Below are positions 8,710 to 17,731 of a DNA stretch of 64,000 nucleotides, piece by piece; positions within the stretch are counted from its first letter, which is position 1, and each line of letters begins with the position of its first letter. The position numbers and the translations under genes are program-made. The notes under the pieces were generated by a model. The model had not been told where the DNA came from. It ran no database searches and worked only from the letters and a program-made list of their open reading frames with translations. Source of the DNA: Paenibacillus senegalimassiliensis (GTDB taxonomy: Bacteria > Bacillota > Bacilli > Paenibacillales > Paenibacillaceae); assembly GCF_001486585.1 (NCBI RefSeq), contig NZ_LN909036.1, positions 19,940 through 83,939 of the forward strand, given 5' to 3'.

Positions 8710-9386
8710 GTTCTCACCCGATAGCCGATCCCGCGAATGGTCTCAATGACCTGCGGGTTGGCAGGGTCGCGCTCCAGCTTTTCCCGTAAATGGCGAATAT
8801 GAACCATCAAGGTCTTGTCACCATCCAGATAAGGCTCGTTCCATACCGCTTCATAGATTTGTTCCTTGGTTAAGATCTGCCCGAGATGGCGCAGCAGATA
8901 AGTAAATATATGAAACTGCTTCCCGGTGAGGACGATTTCTTCCCCCGTGGCTTCATCAGTGATCCGGTTCTCTTTTTCATAGACCAACAGATGCTTTAAT
9001 TGAATGGGCTCTGCGGCAGGCGATTCTCCGCTGCGGCGCAGCAACACTTCAATTCGCGCAGCAAGCTCATCGGGATGGAACGGCTTGGTCAAATAATCAT
9101 CGGCGAATTTCAGTCCCTGCAGCTTATCGTCGATTGATGTTCTGGCAGATAACATCAGTACAGGCAGGTCCGGGTAATGCTGCTTCAGACGCCCTCCTAC
9201 TGTGAATCCGTCCAGACCAGGGAGCATCACATCCAGAATGACCAGGTGACGATCAACAGCTTGCTCCACCGCCTGCTCTCCGCTGGTCAGCCAGGTCACA
9301 TCATATCCCCGCTCCCGCAGGTTCTCGCTCACCCAGTCCCCGATTTCAATATCATCTTCAATATATAGCAAGTTTGTTGTAGGCAT
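8706..9386 (-). CDS. OmpR/PhoB-family response regulator
   Basis: 226-aa regulator with receiver domain (acidic E10-D12, phosphoacceptor D52 in LVILDVMLPGLDG, switch Lys in YLTKPFHPDEL) and a C-terminal winged helix (about 125-226) ending IETIRGIGYRVRT. First gene of the operon, with GGAGGGAA upstream. It is the partner of the overlapping kinase. Spacing and gene set resemble the CprR/NisR arrangement next to LanFEG exporters. Confidence 0.95.
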   Translation of the reverse strand: MPTTNLLYIEDDIEIGDWVSENLRERGYDVTWLTSGEQAVEQAVDRHLVILDVMLPGLDGFTVGGRLKQHYPDLPVLMLSARTSIDDKLQGLKFADDYLTKPFHPDELAARIEVLLRRSGESPAAEPIQLKHLLVYEKENRITDEATGEEIVLTGKQFHIFTYLLRHLGQILTKEQIYEAVWNEPYLDGDKTLMVHIRHLREKLERDPANPQVIETIRGIGYRVRT

Positions 9387-9468
9387 AGGTACATTCCCTC
9401 CTTCCTCTATTGTGGCAAATACGCGGTAAAAAAGAAACGGGACGTGGGCAAGATTTGCTCACTTCTTT

Positions 9469-9484
9469 TGTGACCGCAATCACA
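9469..9484. promoter_or_regulatory. Fnr/Crp-type operator
   Basis: Perfect TGTGA-N6-TCACA palindrome about 73 bp upstream of the DUF438/hemerythrin gene start. This is the consensus read by Bacillus Fnr and other Crp-family regulators. Position and target fit anaerobic or redox control, but no Fnr gene is in the window. Confidence 0.7.
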
Positions 9485-9556
9485 AAGTGCGTATTTTCCC
9501 CATGCTACGTTGTATCTGAGAATGGTTATCAATGATCGAGAAGGGAGCAGTGCGCC

Positions 9557-10846
9557 ATGAGCGAGCTGATCAATAACCGGGAGTTTGGGGCACAGAGCCA
9601 AGGTCGCCGGCAGGAATTGCTGAAGGAGATCATTAAGGAACTGCACCAGGGCAAAAGCGTGGAAGAGGTCAAGGCGCGCTTTGAAGAAGCGGTGGGCGAT
9701 GTTACGGTGACAGAAATCTCCGCCATGGAGCATGCCTTGATGGAGGAGGAAGGGATTCCGGTCGAGGAGGTACAGCGGCTTTGTTCCGTGCATACGGCCA
9801 TCTTCAAGGGATCTATCGAGGAGATCCATCGTTCATCCCGGCCGGAGGAGCAGCCGGGACATCCGGTTCATACCTTCAAGCTGGAGAATCGGGAGATTGA
9901 GCGGCTGGTGGGCTTCAAGCTGCAACTGCATCTGGATAAATATCGCAAGGAGGGCGGCGAGGAAGTGACTTTCAAGCTGCTTGAGGATTTGAACTTGCTG
10001 ATGGATCTGGACAAACATTACAGTCGTAAGGAGAATCTGCTGTTCCCGTACCTGGAGAAGTATGGAATTTACGGACCGACTACCGTGATGTGGGGCGTGG
10101 ATGACGGCATCCGTATGATGATCAAGGAGACGAAGGGCAAGCTGGCGGACGGAAGCGCTGATAAGGAGACGGTGTGCCTTGATCTGGAGCGGATCATCAA
10201 GGAAGTAAACGAGATGATCTTCAAGGAAGAGAACATTCTGCTGCCGATGGCCCTGGAGAAGCTGACAGAGGACGAGTGGGTCAGCATCGCCAAGGAGAGC
10301 GATGAGATTGGCTTCTGCTTGACCGCCCCGGATCAGGAATGGATTCCTGAGCGGGTGCCTTTACAGGCTAGTCCAGAGGGAGAGCGGAATGCTGAGGTTG
10401 CTGGGGAGACGGAACAGGAGCCACAGGAGGTCCAGCCGCCGCAGGGCTTCGTCAAGTTCGAGACCGGGCTGCTATCGATGGAGCAACTGGAAGCTGTCAT
10501 GAATCACTTGCCGGTAGACCTGACTTTTATTGACGAAAATGATGTCGTTCGTTACTTCTCCCACGGCAAGGAACGAATATTTGCCCGGACGAAAGCGGTT
10601 ATTGGCCGTACTGTGCAGAACTGTCATCCGCCGCAAAGCGTTCATGTCGTCAACCAGTTATTGGCTGATTTTAAGGCAGGAATCAAGGATGCCGAGGATT
10701 TCTGGATTCCGTTCAAGGATAAGTTCGTGTATATTCGCTATTTTGCGGTTCGCAGCGAGGACGGTCGATATCTGGGCACTCTGGAATTTACACAAAATAT
10801 TGCGCCCATCCGCGAGCTGGAAGGAGAGAAGCGGATCATGTCCTGA
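9557..10846 (+). CDS. DUF438 / hemerythrin / PAS protein
   Basis: 429-aa cytosolic protein in three parts: an N-terminal DUF438 helical domain (about 1-75), a hemerythrin-like HHE domain (about 90-245) with candidate di-iron ligands in DKHYSRKENLLFP and FKEENILLPM, and a C-terminal PAS domain (about 300-425). An acidic, Glu-rich linker (about 265-290) separates the last two. Hemerythrin domains bind O2 or NO at a di-iron centre, and PAS domains sense small ligands, so a redox or nitrosative-stress role is likely but unproven. There is no output domain. The ATG follows AAGGGAGCAG. It is monocistronic, with a terminator downstream and a Fnr-type box upstream. Confidence 0.9.
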   Translation: MSELINNREFGAQSQGRRQELLKEIIKELHQGKSVEEVKARFEEAVGDVTVTEISAMEHALMEEEGIPVEEVQRLCSVHTAIFKGSIEEIHRSSRPEEQPGHPVHTFKLENREIERLVGFKLQLHLDKYRKEGGEEVTFKLLEDLNLLMDLDKHYSRKENLLFPYLEKYGIYGPTTVMWGVDDGIRMMIKETKGKLADGSADKETVCLDLERIIKEVNEMIFKEENILLPMALEKLTEDEWVSIAKESDEIGFCLTAPDQEWIPERVPLQASPEGERNAEVAGETEQEPQEVQPPQGFVKFETGLLSMEQLEAVMNHLPVDLTFIDENDVVRYFSHGKERIFARTKAVIGRTVQNCHPPQSVHVVNQLLADFKAGIKDAEDFWIPFKDKFVYIRYFAVRSEDGRYLGTLEFTQNIAPIRELEGEKRIMS

Positions 10847-10888
10847 GCCGGCTTGTGCCGATTCTGTTAAATCTATGCATTTCGTCTG

Positions 10889-10920
10889 CCCCGGTGTGCC
10901 ACGCGCGCGCCGGGGTTTTT
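10889..10920 (+). terminator. Terminator after DUF438 gene
   Basis: GC-rich stem CCCCGG.../...CCGGGG extended by G-U pairs, directly followed by TTTTT. Confidence 0.85.
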
Positions 10921-11067
10921 CCCCTTCCTCCCTACAATGACACGCGTTGAACCCTTGCTCCGGCTGGGCTTTGGGACGGCTACTTCTCTTGACCGAATAG
11001 GAGGGTTCGCTTATAGTTGGTAACGTAGGAGAAGCATATTATTTGAGAAAAAAGGTGGCTTGTAAAT

Positions 11068-12018
11068 ATGTCTGAAAACATCTACATTGGCGTTGACCTG
11101 GGCGGCACCGCAGTGAAAGTCGGCATTTGCAATGAGGAAGGTCAACTTCTTCATACCTATGAAGGCCCAACTGAAGTGGCAAAGGGTGCAGATGTCATCG
11201 TTGCCAATATCGAACACTATGTCCGCACCGTAGTGGAGCAATCTCCGTTTACCTGGGAGCAGGTAGCTGGAGTGGGCGCGGGTGTTGCGGGATTTACGAA
11301 TGTTCGTGACGGTATTATTATTTTGGCGCCGAATGTAGGTTTGAAGGATTTTCCGATTCGCGAGATTCTGGAAGAGCGACTCGGCAAGCCGATCAAAATA
11401 GATAATGATGCCAATGTGGCGGCTCTAGGCGAAGCTTGGGGCGGCGCTGGTAAAGGCATCGACAATTGTGTCTGCTATACGCTGGGAACCGGTGTAGGCG
11501 GCGGGATTATCATTAACGGGAAAATTTATCAAGGGTTCTCCGGTATGGCTGGAGAGCTTGGACATATGTCCGTTGTACCTGACCTGGAGGCTATCGGCTG
11601 CGGCTGCGGTCAACTGGGTTGCCTGGAGACCGTCTCTTCCGCAACCGGAATTATTCGGATGGCGAAGGATGCGGTAGCCCGTGGCGATCGTACTTCCCTG
11701 TCTCAGGTGGAGACGATTACAGCGAAGGACGTCTTCGATGCAGCGAAGGCTGGCGACGAAGCATCGATCCGTATCGTCAACCGTGCAGCCTTCTATCTGG
11801 GCAAATCGATGGCTGCTGTAGCCGTCGTGCTTAATCCGGAGTTATTCATCGTAGGCGGTGGCGTATCCAAAGCCGGTGACATTCTGTTCAACGAGGTTCG
11901 CAGCGTGTTCGCCAAGCTGACCCCGGGACCTGTCCAAACGGGGATGAAGATTGTACCTGCCACACTTGGCAATGATGCGGGTATGGTTGGGGCTGCTGGC
12001 CTGTTCTTGCGTTCTTAA
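11068..12018 (+). CDS. glcK: Glucokinase, ROK family
   Basis: 316-aa ROK-family kinase that phosphorylates glucose with ATP. The N-terminal phosphate-binding loop is GVDLGGTAVKVG; catalytic Asp lies in IDNDANVAALGE; the ROK zinc-binding signature CGCGQLGCLE and the GTGVGGGI motif are intact. The start has AAAGGTGG upstream. Length and motifs match B. subtilis GlcK closely. It stands as a single gene with a terminator overlapping its stop codon. Confidence 0.95.
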   Translation: MSENIYIGVDLGGTAVKVGICNEEGQLLHTYEGPTEVAKGADVIVANIEHYVRTVVEQSPFTWEQVAGVGAGVAGFTNVRDGIIILAPNVGLKDFPIREILEERLGKPIKIDNDANVAALGEAWGGAGKGIDNCVCYTLGTGVGGGIIINGKIYQGFSGMAGELGHMSVVPDLEAIGCGCGQLGCLETVSSATGIIRMAKDAVARGDRTSLSQVETITAKDVFDAAKAGDEASIRIVNRAAFYLGKSMAAVAVVLNPELFIVGGGVSKAGDILFNEVRSVFAKLTPGPVQTGMKIVPATLGNDAGMVGAAGLFLRS

Positions 12019-12045
12019 ACCTTGGTGAATTTGCTCACCAGGTTT
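12017..12045 (+). terminator. Terminator of glcK
   Basis: Stem AAACCTTGGTGA / TCACCAGGTTT with one bulge, starting inside the stop codon and followed by a T-rich stretch. Confidence 0.75.
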
Positions 12046-12083
12046 CTATATAAGTTGAACTAAGAATAGGCATAACAAGCAAG

Positions 12084-12201
12084 CGAGAAAAATGATTCTG
12101 GAGAAGCGTAGCGTTCGCCTTTGGGAATGGATTTCTACCTCATCTGAATTTATTAAATTAAGAAATCCATGAGCAACAGCGATCGTAAGAACATTTTCTC
12201 G
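12084..12201. repeat. Imperfect palindromic intergenic repeat
   Basis: About 118 bp bounded by CGAGAAAAAT and ATTTTCTCG, with a nested inverted pair GGATTTCT / AGAAATCC and internal GTAGCGTTCGCC and AACAGCGATCG segments. It looks like a dispersed intergenic element of a kind I associate with Paenibacillus genomes; only one copy is in this window, so that is from memory. No open frame is apparent in the glcK-rapZ gap. Confidence 0.5.
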
Positions 12202-12307
12202 TCTGCTTCCTATTAGTAATTCATATTTCAACTTACAATAAAATAGATAAATGGATGGTGTGGAATCAACGATGGGACAAGGTGAATCTCACGAGGAGGG
12301 AACTATG

Positions 12308-13198
12308 ATGCCGGACAAAGAAGTAGGCTCAGTCGCCAATCTGATTATTATTACAGGCATGTCAGGGGCAGGTAAATCCCTGGCTGTACGAAGCCTGGAG
12401 GATCTCGGATTTTTCTGTGTAGATAACCTGCCCCCGGTATTGATTCCCAAGTTTGCCGAATTGATTGAGCAGTCCAAGGGGAAGATCGCCAAGGTAGCTC
12501 TGGTCATCGATTTGCGTGGCCGCGAGTTCTTCACGGCGTTATCCGAATCCTTGGGTTATATCAAGGAGCACTTTACGATTAAATGCGAAATTCTGTTCCT
12601 GGATGCGACGGACTCCGTACTGGTGCAACGCTATAAGGAAAGCCGCCGTCGCCATCCACTTGCTCCTGAAGGCATGCCGCTGGACGGCATTCGTCTGGAG
12701 CGTAAGATGCTGGATGAGCTTCGATTGTCTGCTACTCAGCTTATTGATACGAGCAATATGAAGCCAGCACAGCTTAAGGAAAAGATCATTTCCCGCTTCT
12801 CCCATCTGGAGAGCAGTAATCTGTCGGTGAACATTACCTCGTTTGGGTTCAAATATGGCATTCCCATTGACGCCGATCTGGTATTTGATGTGCGGTTCCT
12901 GCCGAACCCACACTACATCGAGCAGCTTCGTCCGCACACAGGACAAGACAGCGATGTATATGAATATGTTATGAAGTGGCCAGAGACGCAAACCTTCCTG
13001 ACCAAGCTACTGGATATGCTGCACTTTCTGCTTCCGCAGTATCATAAAGAGGGCAAAAGTCAGGTCATTATCGCTATCGGCTGTACCGGCGGCAAGCATC
13101 GCTCTGTCGCGATTGCCGAATATCTGGGCAGGATGCTCAGTGCCAGCGAGATGGAAACGGTTCGCGTCAGCCACAGGGACGAGGGCCGGGATCGGTAA
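12308..13198 (+). CDS. rapZ: RapZ/YvcJ nucleotide-binding protein
   Basis: 296-aa P-loop protein of the RapZ (YvcJ) family, which binds GTP/ATP; in E. coli RapZ is an RNase adaptor, in Bacillus YvcJ affects competence. Walker A is GMSGAGKS, followed by the family motif FFCVDNLPP. The C-terminal domain carries [14 protein letters not shown]. Upstream ATGs at 12251 and 12305 are in frame; 12308 is preferred because AGGAGG at 12294-12299 then lies 8 bases away. First gene of the conserved rapZ-yvcK-whiA cluster. Confidence 0.95.
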   Translation: MPDKEVGSVANLIIITGMSGAGKSLAVRSLEDLGFFCVDNLPPVLIPKFAELIEQSKGKIAKVALVIDLRGREFFTALSESLGYIKEHFTIKCEILFLDATDSVLVQRYKESRRRHPLAPEGMPLDGIRLERKMLDELRLSATQLIDTSNMKPAQLKEKIISRFSHLESSNLSVNITSFGFKYGIPIDADLVFDVRFLPNPHYIEQLRPHTGQDSDVYEYVMKWPETQTFLTKLLDMLHFLLPQYHKEGKSQVIIAIGCTGGKHRSVAIAEYLGRMLSASEMETVRVSHRDEGRDR

Positions 13199-13234
13199 CA
13201 AGACCCTGTGAACTCGAGTTAAGAGGTGAACCTA

Positions 13235-14224
13235 GTGACACATCGGGCTAAGGAACCAAGAATTCCGCGGATCGTCGTGATGGGCGGAGGAACCGGGCTG
13301 TCTGTCATGCTCCGCGGATTGAAAGAGAAACCGCTCGATATCACGGCTATTGTAACTGTAGCCGACGATGGAGGCAGCTCCGGGATCTTGCGCAATGAAC
13401 TACAAATGCCGCCTCCCGGCGATATTAGGAACGTGTTAACGGCATTGGCTGATGTCGAGCCCTTGCTTTCAGATATGTTGAACTACCGTTTTGCAACGGG
13501 TTCGGGATTAGCCGGGCATAGTCTGGGCAACCTGATTCTGGCGGCAATTACCGATATTTCCGGTGATTTTGTGACCGCTGTTAGGGAGTTAAGCCGCGTG
13601 TTTGCGGTTCGCGGGCGCGTGTTGCCTGCTGCCGGGCAGGCGGTTGTGTTGCATGCGGAGATGGAAGACGGTACCTGCGTCACCGGGGAATCCAAGATTC
13701 CCGAAGCGCGAGGCAGAATTAAGCGAGTATTTCTGGAGCCGGAGATTGTGGAGCCGTTGCCAGAGGCCGTGCAGGCCATCCGCGAAGCCGATGCGATTCT
13801 GATTGGCCCCGGCAGCCTATATACGAGTATCATTCCCAACCTGCTGGTGCCCAAGCTGGCCGAAGCGGTTCTGGAGAACACGTCGGCAATTAAAATTTTT
13901 ATCTGCAATGTCATGACCCAGCCCGGCGAAACGGACAATTATACGGTCAGCGATCATCTGCAAGCGGTCTATGACCATGTGGGACAGCACTTATTCGATT
14001 ATGTAATCGTGAACGACGGGGAAATCCCTGCCCAGGTTCAAGACTTTTACGCCGAGAAGGGCGCCAAGCCGGTACAGGTGGATTGGGACAACGTCACCGG
14101 GCAAGGCTATAAGGTGATTGCGGATACTCTGGTATTGTTCCGTCGATATTTAAGACATGATGCAGATAAATTGAGTCATCACATCTACCAATTGGTAGAA
14201 AACTGGATTTTACGAAAGAGGTGA
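13235..14224 (+). CDS. yvcK: Gluconeogenesis factor YvcK
   Basis: 329-aa protein of the YvcK/CofD-like family, needed in Bacillus for growth on gluconeogenic carbon sources and for cell-wall and PBP1 localisation; family members bind UDP-sugars. It opens with [17 protein letters not shown] and contains [12 protein letters not shown] and PPPGDIRN, the signature region. Two GTG codons are possible; 13235 lies 6-7 bases from AAGAGGTG and is chosen over 13226. Its 3' end holds the ribosome binding site of whiA, so the genes are coupled. Confidence 0.95.
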   Translation: MTHRAKEPRIPRIVVMGGGTGLSVMLRGLKEKPLDITAIVTVADDGGSSGILRNELQMPPPGDIRNVLTALADVEPLLSDMLNYRFATGSGLAGHSLGNLILAAITDISGDFVTAVRELSRVFAVRGRVLPAAGQAVVLHAEMEDGTCVTGESKIPEARGRIKRVFLEPEIVEPLPEAVQAIREADAILIGPGSLYTSIIPNLLVPKLAEAVLENTSAIKIFICNVMTQPGETDNYTVSDHLQAVYDHVGQHLFDYVIVNDGEIPAQVQDFYAEKGAKPVQVDWDNVTGQGYKVIADTLVLFRRYLRHDADKLSHHIYQLVENWILRKR

Positions 14225-14229
14225 GTCCC

Positions 14230-15159
14230 TTGTCATTTGCGGCGCAAACCAAAAAAGAACTGACCATGGTCGAAGCCTCGGCTTGCTGCGAGCAGGCTGA
14301 ATTATCCGCGTTGATTCGTATGAACGGCTCGGTACAGGTTTCGAACAAAAAGGTGATTTTGGATATCTCTACGGAAAACGCCGCGATCGCAAGGCGAATT
14401 TATTCCTTGTTGAAGAAGCATTTCCAGATTCATACGGAGCTGCTGGTTCGCAAGAAGATGCGTCTAAAGAAGAACAATGTCTACATTGTGCGGATTCCAG
14501 GGCGGGTGCAGGAGATTCTTCGGGAGCTGAGTATCGTTTCCGAAGGGTTTATTTTTACCACCGGGATTAATCCGGAGCTTACCCGGAAAAACTGTTGTAA
14601 ACGGGCATACCTGCGAGGGGCCTTCATGGCTGGAGGTTCGGTCAATAACCCGGAGGGGGCCTCGTACCATCTGGAGATTGCGTCGATGTACGAAGAACAC
14701 TGCAAGGCACTGGTGGATCTCGCTAACGAGTTTCACTTGAATGCACGTTGTATCGAGCGGAAGAAAGGGTTTATTTTCTATATTAAAGAGGGCGAGAAAA
14801 TTATTGAGCTGCTGAGTATTATCGGGGCGCATCAGGCGTTGTTCAAGTTTGAGGACGTGCGGATTATGCGCGACATGCGTAATTCCGTTAACCGGATCGT
14901 GAATTGTGAAACGGCCAACCTGAACAAGACGATCGGGGCCGCGGTACGGCAGATCGATAATATCAAGCTGCTGCAAAGGGAAGTAGGCCTGGAAAATCTG
15001 CCCGATAAGTTACGTGAGGTTGCGGAGGTCCGGCTAGCTCACCCTGACATCAACCTGAAGGAAGTGGGCGAACTGTTAAAGGGAACAGTCAGCAAATCGG
15101 GGGTAAACCACCGTCTGCGCAAGATTGACGAGCTTGCCGAAAAAATTCGCGGTAGCTAA
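14230..15159 (+). CDS. whiA: DNA-binding protein WhiA
   Basis: 309-aa WhiA protein: N-terminal LAGLIDADG-like fold (about 1-200; [16 protein letters not shown] is the homing-endonuclease-like core without catalytic acids) and C-terminal HTH (about 220-305) with [20 protein letters not shown]. WhiA affects division and chromosome segregation in Bacillus and sporulation in Streptomyces. A TTG start at 14230 gives [12 protein letters not shown], matching the family N-terminus (MSFASETKKELT in Bacillus), and follows AAGAGGTGA; the in-frame GTG at 14221 lies inside that site. Confidence 0.95.
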   Translation: MSFAAQTKKELTMVEASACCEQAELSALIRMNGSVQVSNKKVILDISTENAAIARRIYSLLKKHFQIHTELLVRKKMRLKKNNVYIVRIPGRVQEILRELSIVSEGFIFTTGINPELTRKNCCKRAYLRGAFMAGGSVNNPEGASYHLEIASMYEEHCKALVDLANEFHLNARCIERKKGFIFYIKEGEKIIELLSIIGAHQALFKFEDVRIMRDMRNSVNRIVNCETANLNKTIGAAVRQIDNIKLLQREVGLENLPDKLREVAEVRLAHPDINLKEVGELLKGTVSKSGVNHRLRKIDELAEKIRGS

Positions 15160-15193
15160 ACCGCTTTTGCGCTAGTGTGTTGCCTGTTCTGTA

Positions 15194-15202
15194 TGCTATA
15201 AT
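15194..15202 (+). promoter_or_regulatory. Extended -10 promoter for HPr gene
   Basis: TGCTATAAT, a consensus extended -10 element, 65 bp before the HPr-family start. No good -35 is seen at 17 bp, which is usual for extended -10 promoters. It suggests the gene can be transcribed separately from rapZ-yvcK-whiA. Confidence 0.5.
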
Positions 15203-15266
15203 GATATAAATTATATGTCCACGAATGTGATTATGTTGATTGAATTCGTATAGGGGGTAAGTTTTC

Positions 15267-15536
15267 ATGGTCAAACACCCGGTTACCGTTCGTTTGAAGA
15301 CGGGGCTCCACGCTAGACCGGCTGCGCTTTTCGTACAGGAAGCGAATAAATATTCTTCCGAAGTTTTCGTTGAGAAGGACGATAAAAAAGTCAATGCCAA
15401 GAGCATTATGGGTATTATGAGTCTTGCAATTAGCACAGGTACCGAGATCTACATCAGTGCAGAAGGTGCGGATGCCGAGCAAGCGGCAAGCGCTTTAATC
15501 AGTTTGGTTAGCAAGGAAGAGTTGGAGAACCAGTAA
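15267..15536 (+). CDS. HPr-family phosphocarrier protein
   Basis: 89-aa PTS phosphocarrier fold. It occupies the position of crh in B. subtilis (after whiA), but unlike Crh, which has Gln at residue 15, it keeps the catalytic His15 (GLHARPAA) and also Ser46 (KSIMGI), the HPr kinase site. It can therefore in principle both pass phosphate from enzyme I to EII and act, as P-Ser form, as CcpA co-repressor. RBS AGGGGGTAAG precedes the ATG. Whether another ptsH exists elsewhere cannot be seen here. Confidence 0.93.
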   Translation: MVKHPVTVRLKTGLHARPAALFVQEANKYSSEVFVEKDDKKVNAKSIMGIMSLAISTGTEIYISAEGADAEQAASALISLVSKEELENQ

Positions 15537-15558
15537 TTTTCTGACGTGGGAAAACCAG

Positions 15559-15597
15559 GGGATGCATCCGTTTCAATAACGGGTCCATCCTTTTTTT
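15559..15597 (+). terminator. Terminator after HPr gene
   Basis: GGGATGCATCCGTT / AACGGGTCCATCC stem followed by TTTTTTT. Confidence 0.85.
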
Positions 15598-15680
15598 GCG
15601 TGTGCTGCAACATTTGTCCACCGACCACGTCTAGTAGGTAAATGTAGCAATATCAAATATGAAGATGGAGGTCATGCATC

Positions 15681-16436
15681 ATGAAAACTTGGATGAAGCC
15701 TGCTGCAGCGTTGGCAATTGCGGGAGCAATGGTGGTTGGAGGTACCTTTCTGGCTGGAGGACTGAATTCGCCGAAGACGGTGAATGCTGCTGAAGCGTCA
15801 GCGCGCAATATTGTCACGGTTGAAGGAAGCGGAAAGCTGTCTGTGAAGCCGGACATCGCTTATTTATCAATAGGAGCGGCTACGGAAGCGAAGACGGCGA
15901 AGGAAGCACAAGCCGCTAATGCAACCAAGATTGCAGCATTGACGAAGCTGTTGAAGGACACTTGGGGTATTGCCGACAAGGACATTCAAACCGGACAATT
16001 TTACGTGCAACCCAATTACAGCTACAATGATCAGGAAGGGCAACAAATTAAAGGCTATTCGGCCCAACATACACTCAAGGTAACCTACCGGGACCTGGAG
16101 AAGGTCGGCCAATTGCTTGATGCAGCCGCAGCCGCTGGTGCCAACCGAATCGATAACATTAGCTTCAGTACAGAAAACCCGGATCAATATCAAGAGCAAG
16201 TGATTCAGAAGGCTGTGGACGATGCGGGTAAAAAAGCGCAGGCCATTGCCAAAGCAACCGGGCGTCAAATTGGGATCGTCTTAAGTGTGAGTCAAGGCAG
16301 CATGGCCACACCGATGTATAGAGAGAGCTATGAGATGCTAAACAGTGCCGCGAAGGTGGCAGATCAAAGCACGGCCATTGAGCCTGGAGAAATTGACTTG
16401 CAAACGACACTGACCGTGATTTATGAGTTGAAATAA
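15681..16436 (+). CDS. SIMPL (DUF541) domain exported protein
   Basis: 251-aa protein with an N-terminal signal peptide (hydrophobic residues about 6-30, cleavage probable after VNA) and a SIMPL/DUF541 domain covering the rest: ARNIVTVEGSGKLSVKPDIAYLS is the typical opening and GANRIDNISFST the central motif. Family members (E. coli YggE, BP26) are periplasmic or extracellular and often linked to oxidative stress; molecular function is unsettled. RBS GGAGG lies 10 bases before the ATG. Monocistronic, with a terminator downstream. Confidence 0.9.
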   Translation: MKTWMKPAAALAIAGAMVVGGTFLAGGLNSPKTVNAAEASARNIVTVEGSGKLSVKPDIAYLSIGAATEAKTAKEAQAANATKIAALTKLLKDTWGIADKDIQTGQFYVQPNYSYNDQEGQQIKGYSAQHTLKVTYRDLEKVGQLLDAAAAAGANRIDNISFSTENPDQYQEQVIQKAVDDAGKKAQAIAKATGRQIGIVLSVSQGSMATPMYRESYEMLNSAAKVADQSTAIEPGEIDLQTTLTVIYELK

Positions 16437-16469
16437 ATTTTACATCAAGTCCTGACTTCGAGACATCCA

Positions 16470-16511
16470 TTAGCCTTTGCCCGTCTGTATCTAGACGCGG
16501 CAAAGGTTAAT
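16470..16511 (+). terminator. Terminator after SIMPL gene
   Basis: Stem TTAGCCTTTGCCCGTCT / AGACGCGGCAAAGGTTAA followed by TTTATTTT. Confidence 0.75.
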
Positions 16512-16621
16512 TTATTTTACAAATTTACAGCGGGCTCGATTACAGATTCATGCTCTGTTTAACGGTGTAAGCATAAGGGGAATATAAAGGCGAGACCTAA
16601 ATAAATTGGATATAAAAAGTG

Positions 16622-16650
16622 TTGTAACCCGCAGGAAAACAAGGTATAGT
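16622..16650 (+). promoter_or_regulatory. Promoter of the pot operon
   Basis: TTGTAA and TATAGT separated by exactly 17 bp, about 107 bp before the potA start. Predicted transcription starts near 16657, upstream of an intrinsic terminator. Confidence 0.6.
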
Positions 16651-16683
16651 GAATATGCGAAAAAATGAATTGTTTGAGAGGTT

Positions 16684-16713
16684 AAAGCCATACCAATGGA
16701 TATGGCTTTTTTT
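16684..16713 (+). terminator. Leader terminator/attenuator of pot operon
   Basis: AAAGCCATA / TATGGCTTT stem with an 8-base loop and eight or more T. It lies between the predicted pot promoter and potA, with no gene in front of it that it could terminate (the SIMPL gene has its own terminator at 16470). It is thus a candidate transcription attenuator. Confidence 0.65.
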
Positions 16714-16756
16714 TCTTAAATAGAGGTAAGAATTAATATCAGGAGTTGATGTCAAG

Positions 16757-17731
16757 ATGATTGAACTGGCCGCTGTAGAGAAACGCTTTGCCGGACAGGT
16801 CGCCTTGCATCCGCTATCGCTCACAATTAAGGAAGGTGAATTCCTTACCTTGCTGGGCCCAAGCGGCTGCGGCAAAACGACGATTCTACGTATGATCGCC
16901 GGGTTTGAACAGCCAACCGGAGGGAAAATCCTGCTGGATGGACAAGACCTGACGAATCTGCCGCCGAATCGCCGGGATTTGAACCTTGTCTTTCAACATT
17001 ATGCTTTGTTTCCGCATATGACCGTGGAAGAAAATGTTGCCTTTGGGCTGAAAATGAAAAAGATGCCAGCACAGCAGCAGCGGGAGCGCGTGCAGGAAGC
17101 GGTTGAGATGACGCAATTAACCGCGCTAACCAAACGTTACCCGCATCAATTATCCGGTGGACAACAGCAACGGGTTGCTATCGCGCGGGCTATTGCCAAC
17201 AAGCCGCGGGTGCTCTTGCTGGACGAGCCGCTGGGCGCTCTGGATTTGCAGCTTCGCAAAAGTCTGCAAGCCGAGCTGAAGCAGTTGCAGCGTAGCTTGG
17301 GGATCACGTTTGTCTACGTGACGCATGACCAGGAGGAAGCGATGATGATGTCCGATCGCATCGTGGTCATGAATAGCGGCCGTGTAGAGCAAATCGGTAC
17401 ACCGAAAGAGATCTACGCCCAGCCGGCAACCCTATTCTCTGCGACCTTCGTGGGAGAGAACAATGTGTTTTCGCGTGATGGCGAGTTATTTGCCGTTCGG
17501 CCGGAGAAGCTACAAGCGATTAGTGGTGAGGCGATCAGCGGAGCCAAGCGCAGTGGGGAAGTGCTGGATGTGCTATACCTTGGTGGTGTTCACAAGCTGG
17601 TTGTTCAGCTTGATAATGAACCCATGCGCGTATCGGTCGTGCTTGGCGGAGAAGATGAGCGGTCGTGGCAAGTTGGAGAAGCGGTTGGGGTGAACTGGAA
17701 GTCGGAAGACGAGGTGGTTATCGGCTCATGA
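16757..17731 (+). CDS. potA: Spermidine/putrescine ABC transporter ATPase
   Basis: 324-aa ATPase of the polyamine importer PotABCD. Walker [10 protein letters not shown], signature LSGGQQQR, Walker [14 protein letters not shown]-loop in VTHDQEEA, then a C-terminal TOBE_2 regulatory domain (about 240-324). First gene of a four-gene operon; its stop overlaps the potB start (ATGA). Family and operon order potA-potB-potC-potD support polyamine specificity. Confidence 0.95.
   Translation: MIELAAVEKRFAGQVALHPLSLTIKEGEFLTLLGPSGCGKTTILRMIAGFEQPTGGKILLDGQDLTNLPPNRRDLNLVFQHYALFPHMTVEENVAFGLKMKKMPAQQQRERVQEAVEMTQLTALTKRYPHQLSGGQQQRVAIARAIANKPRVLLLDEPLGALDLQLRKSLQAELKQLQRSLGITFVYVTHDQEEAMMMSDRIVVMNSGRVEQIGTPKEIYAQPATLFSATFVGENNVFSRDGELFAVRPEKLQAISGEAISGAKRSGEVLDVLYLGGVHKLVVQLDNEPMRVSVVLGGEDERSWQVGEAVGVNWKSEDEVVIGS

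Noticed and set aside
16655..16723. 22-codon leader-peptide frame through the pot attenuator
   Set aside because: Its ATG lies at or before the predicted transcription start and has no ribosome binding site.
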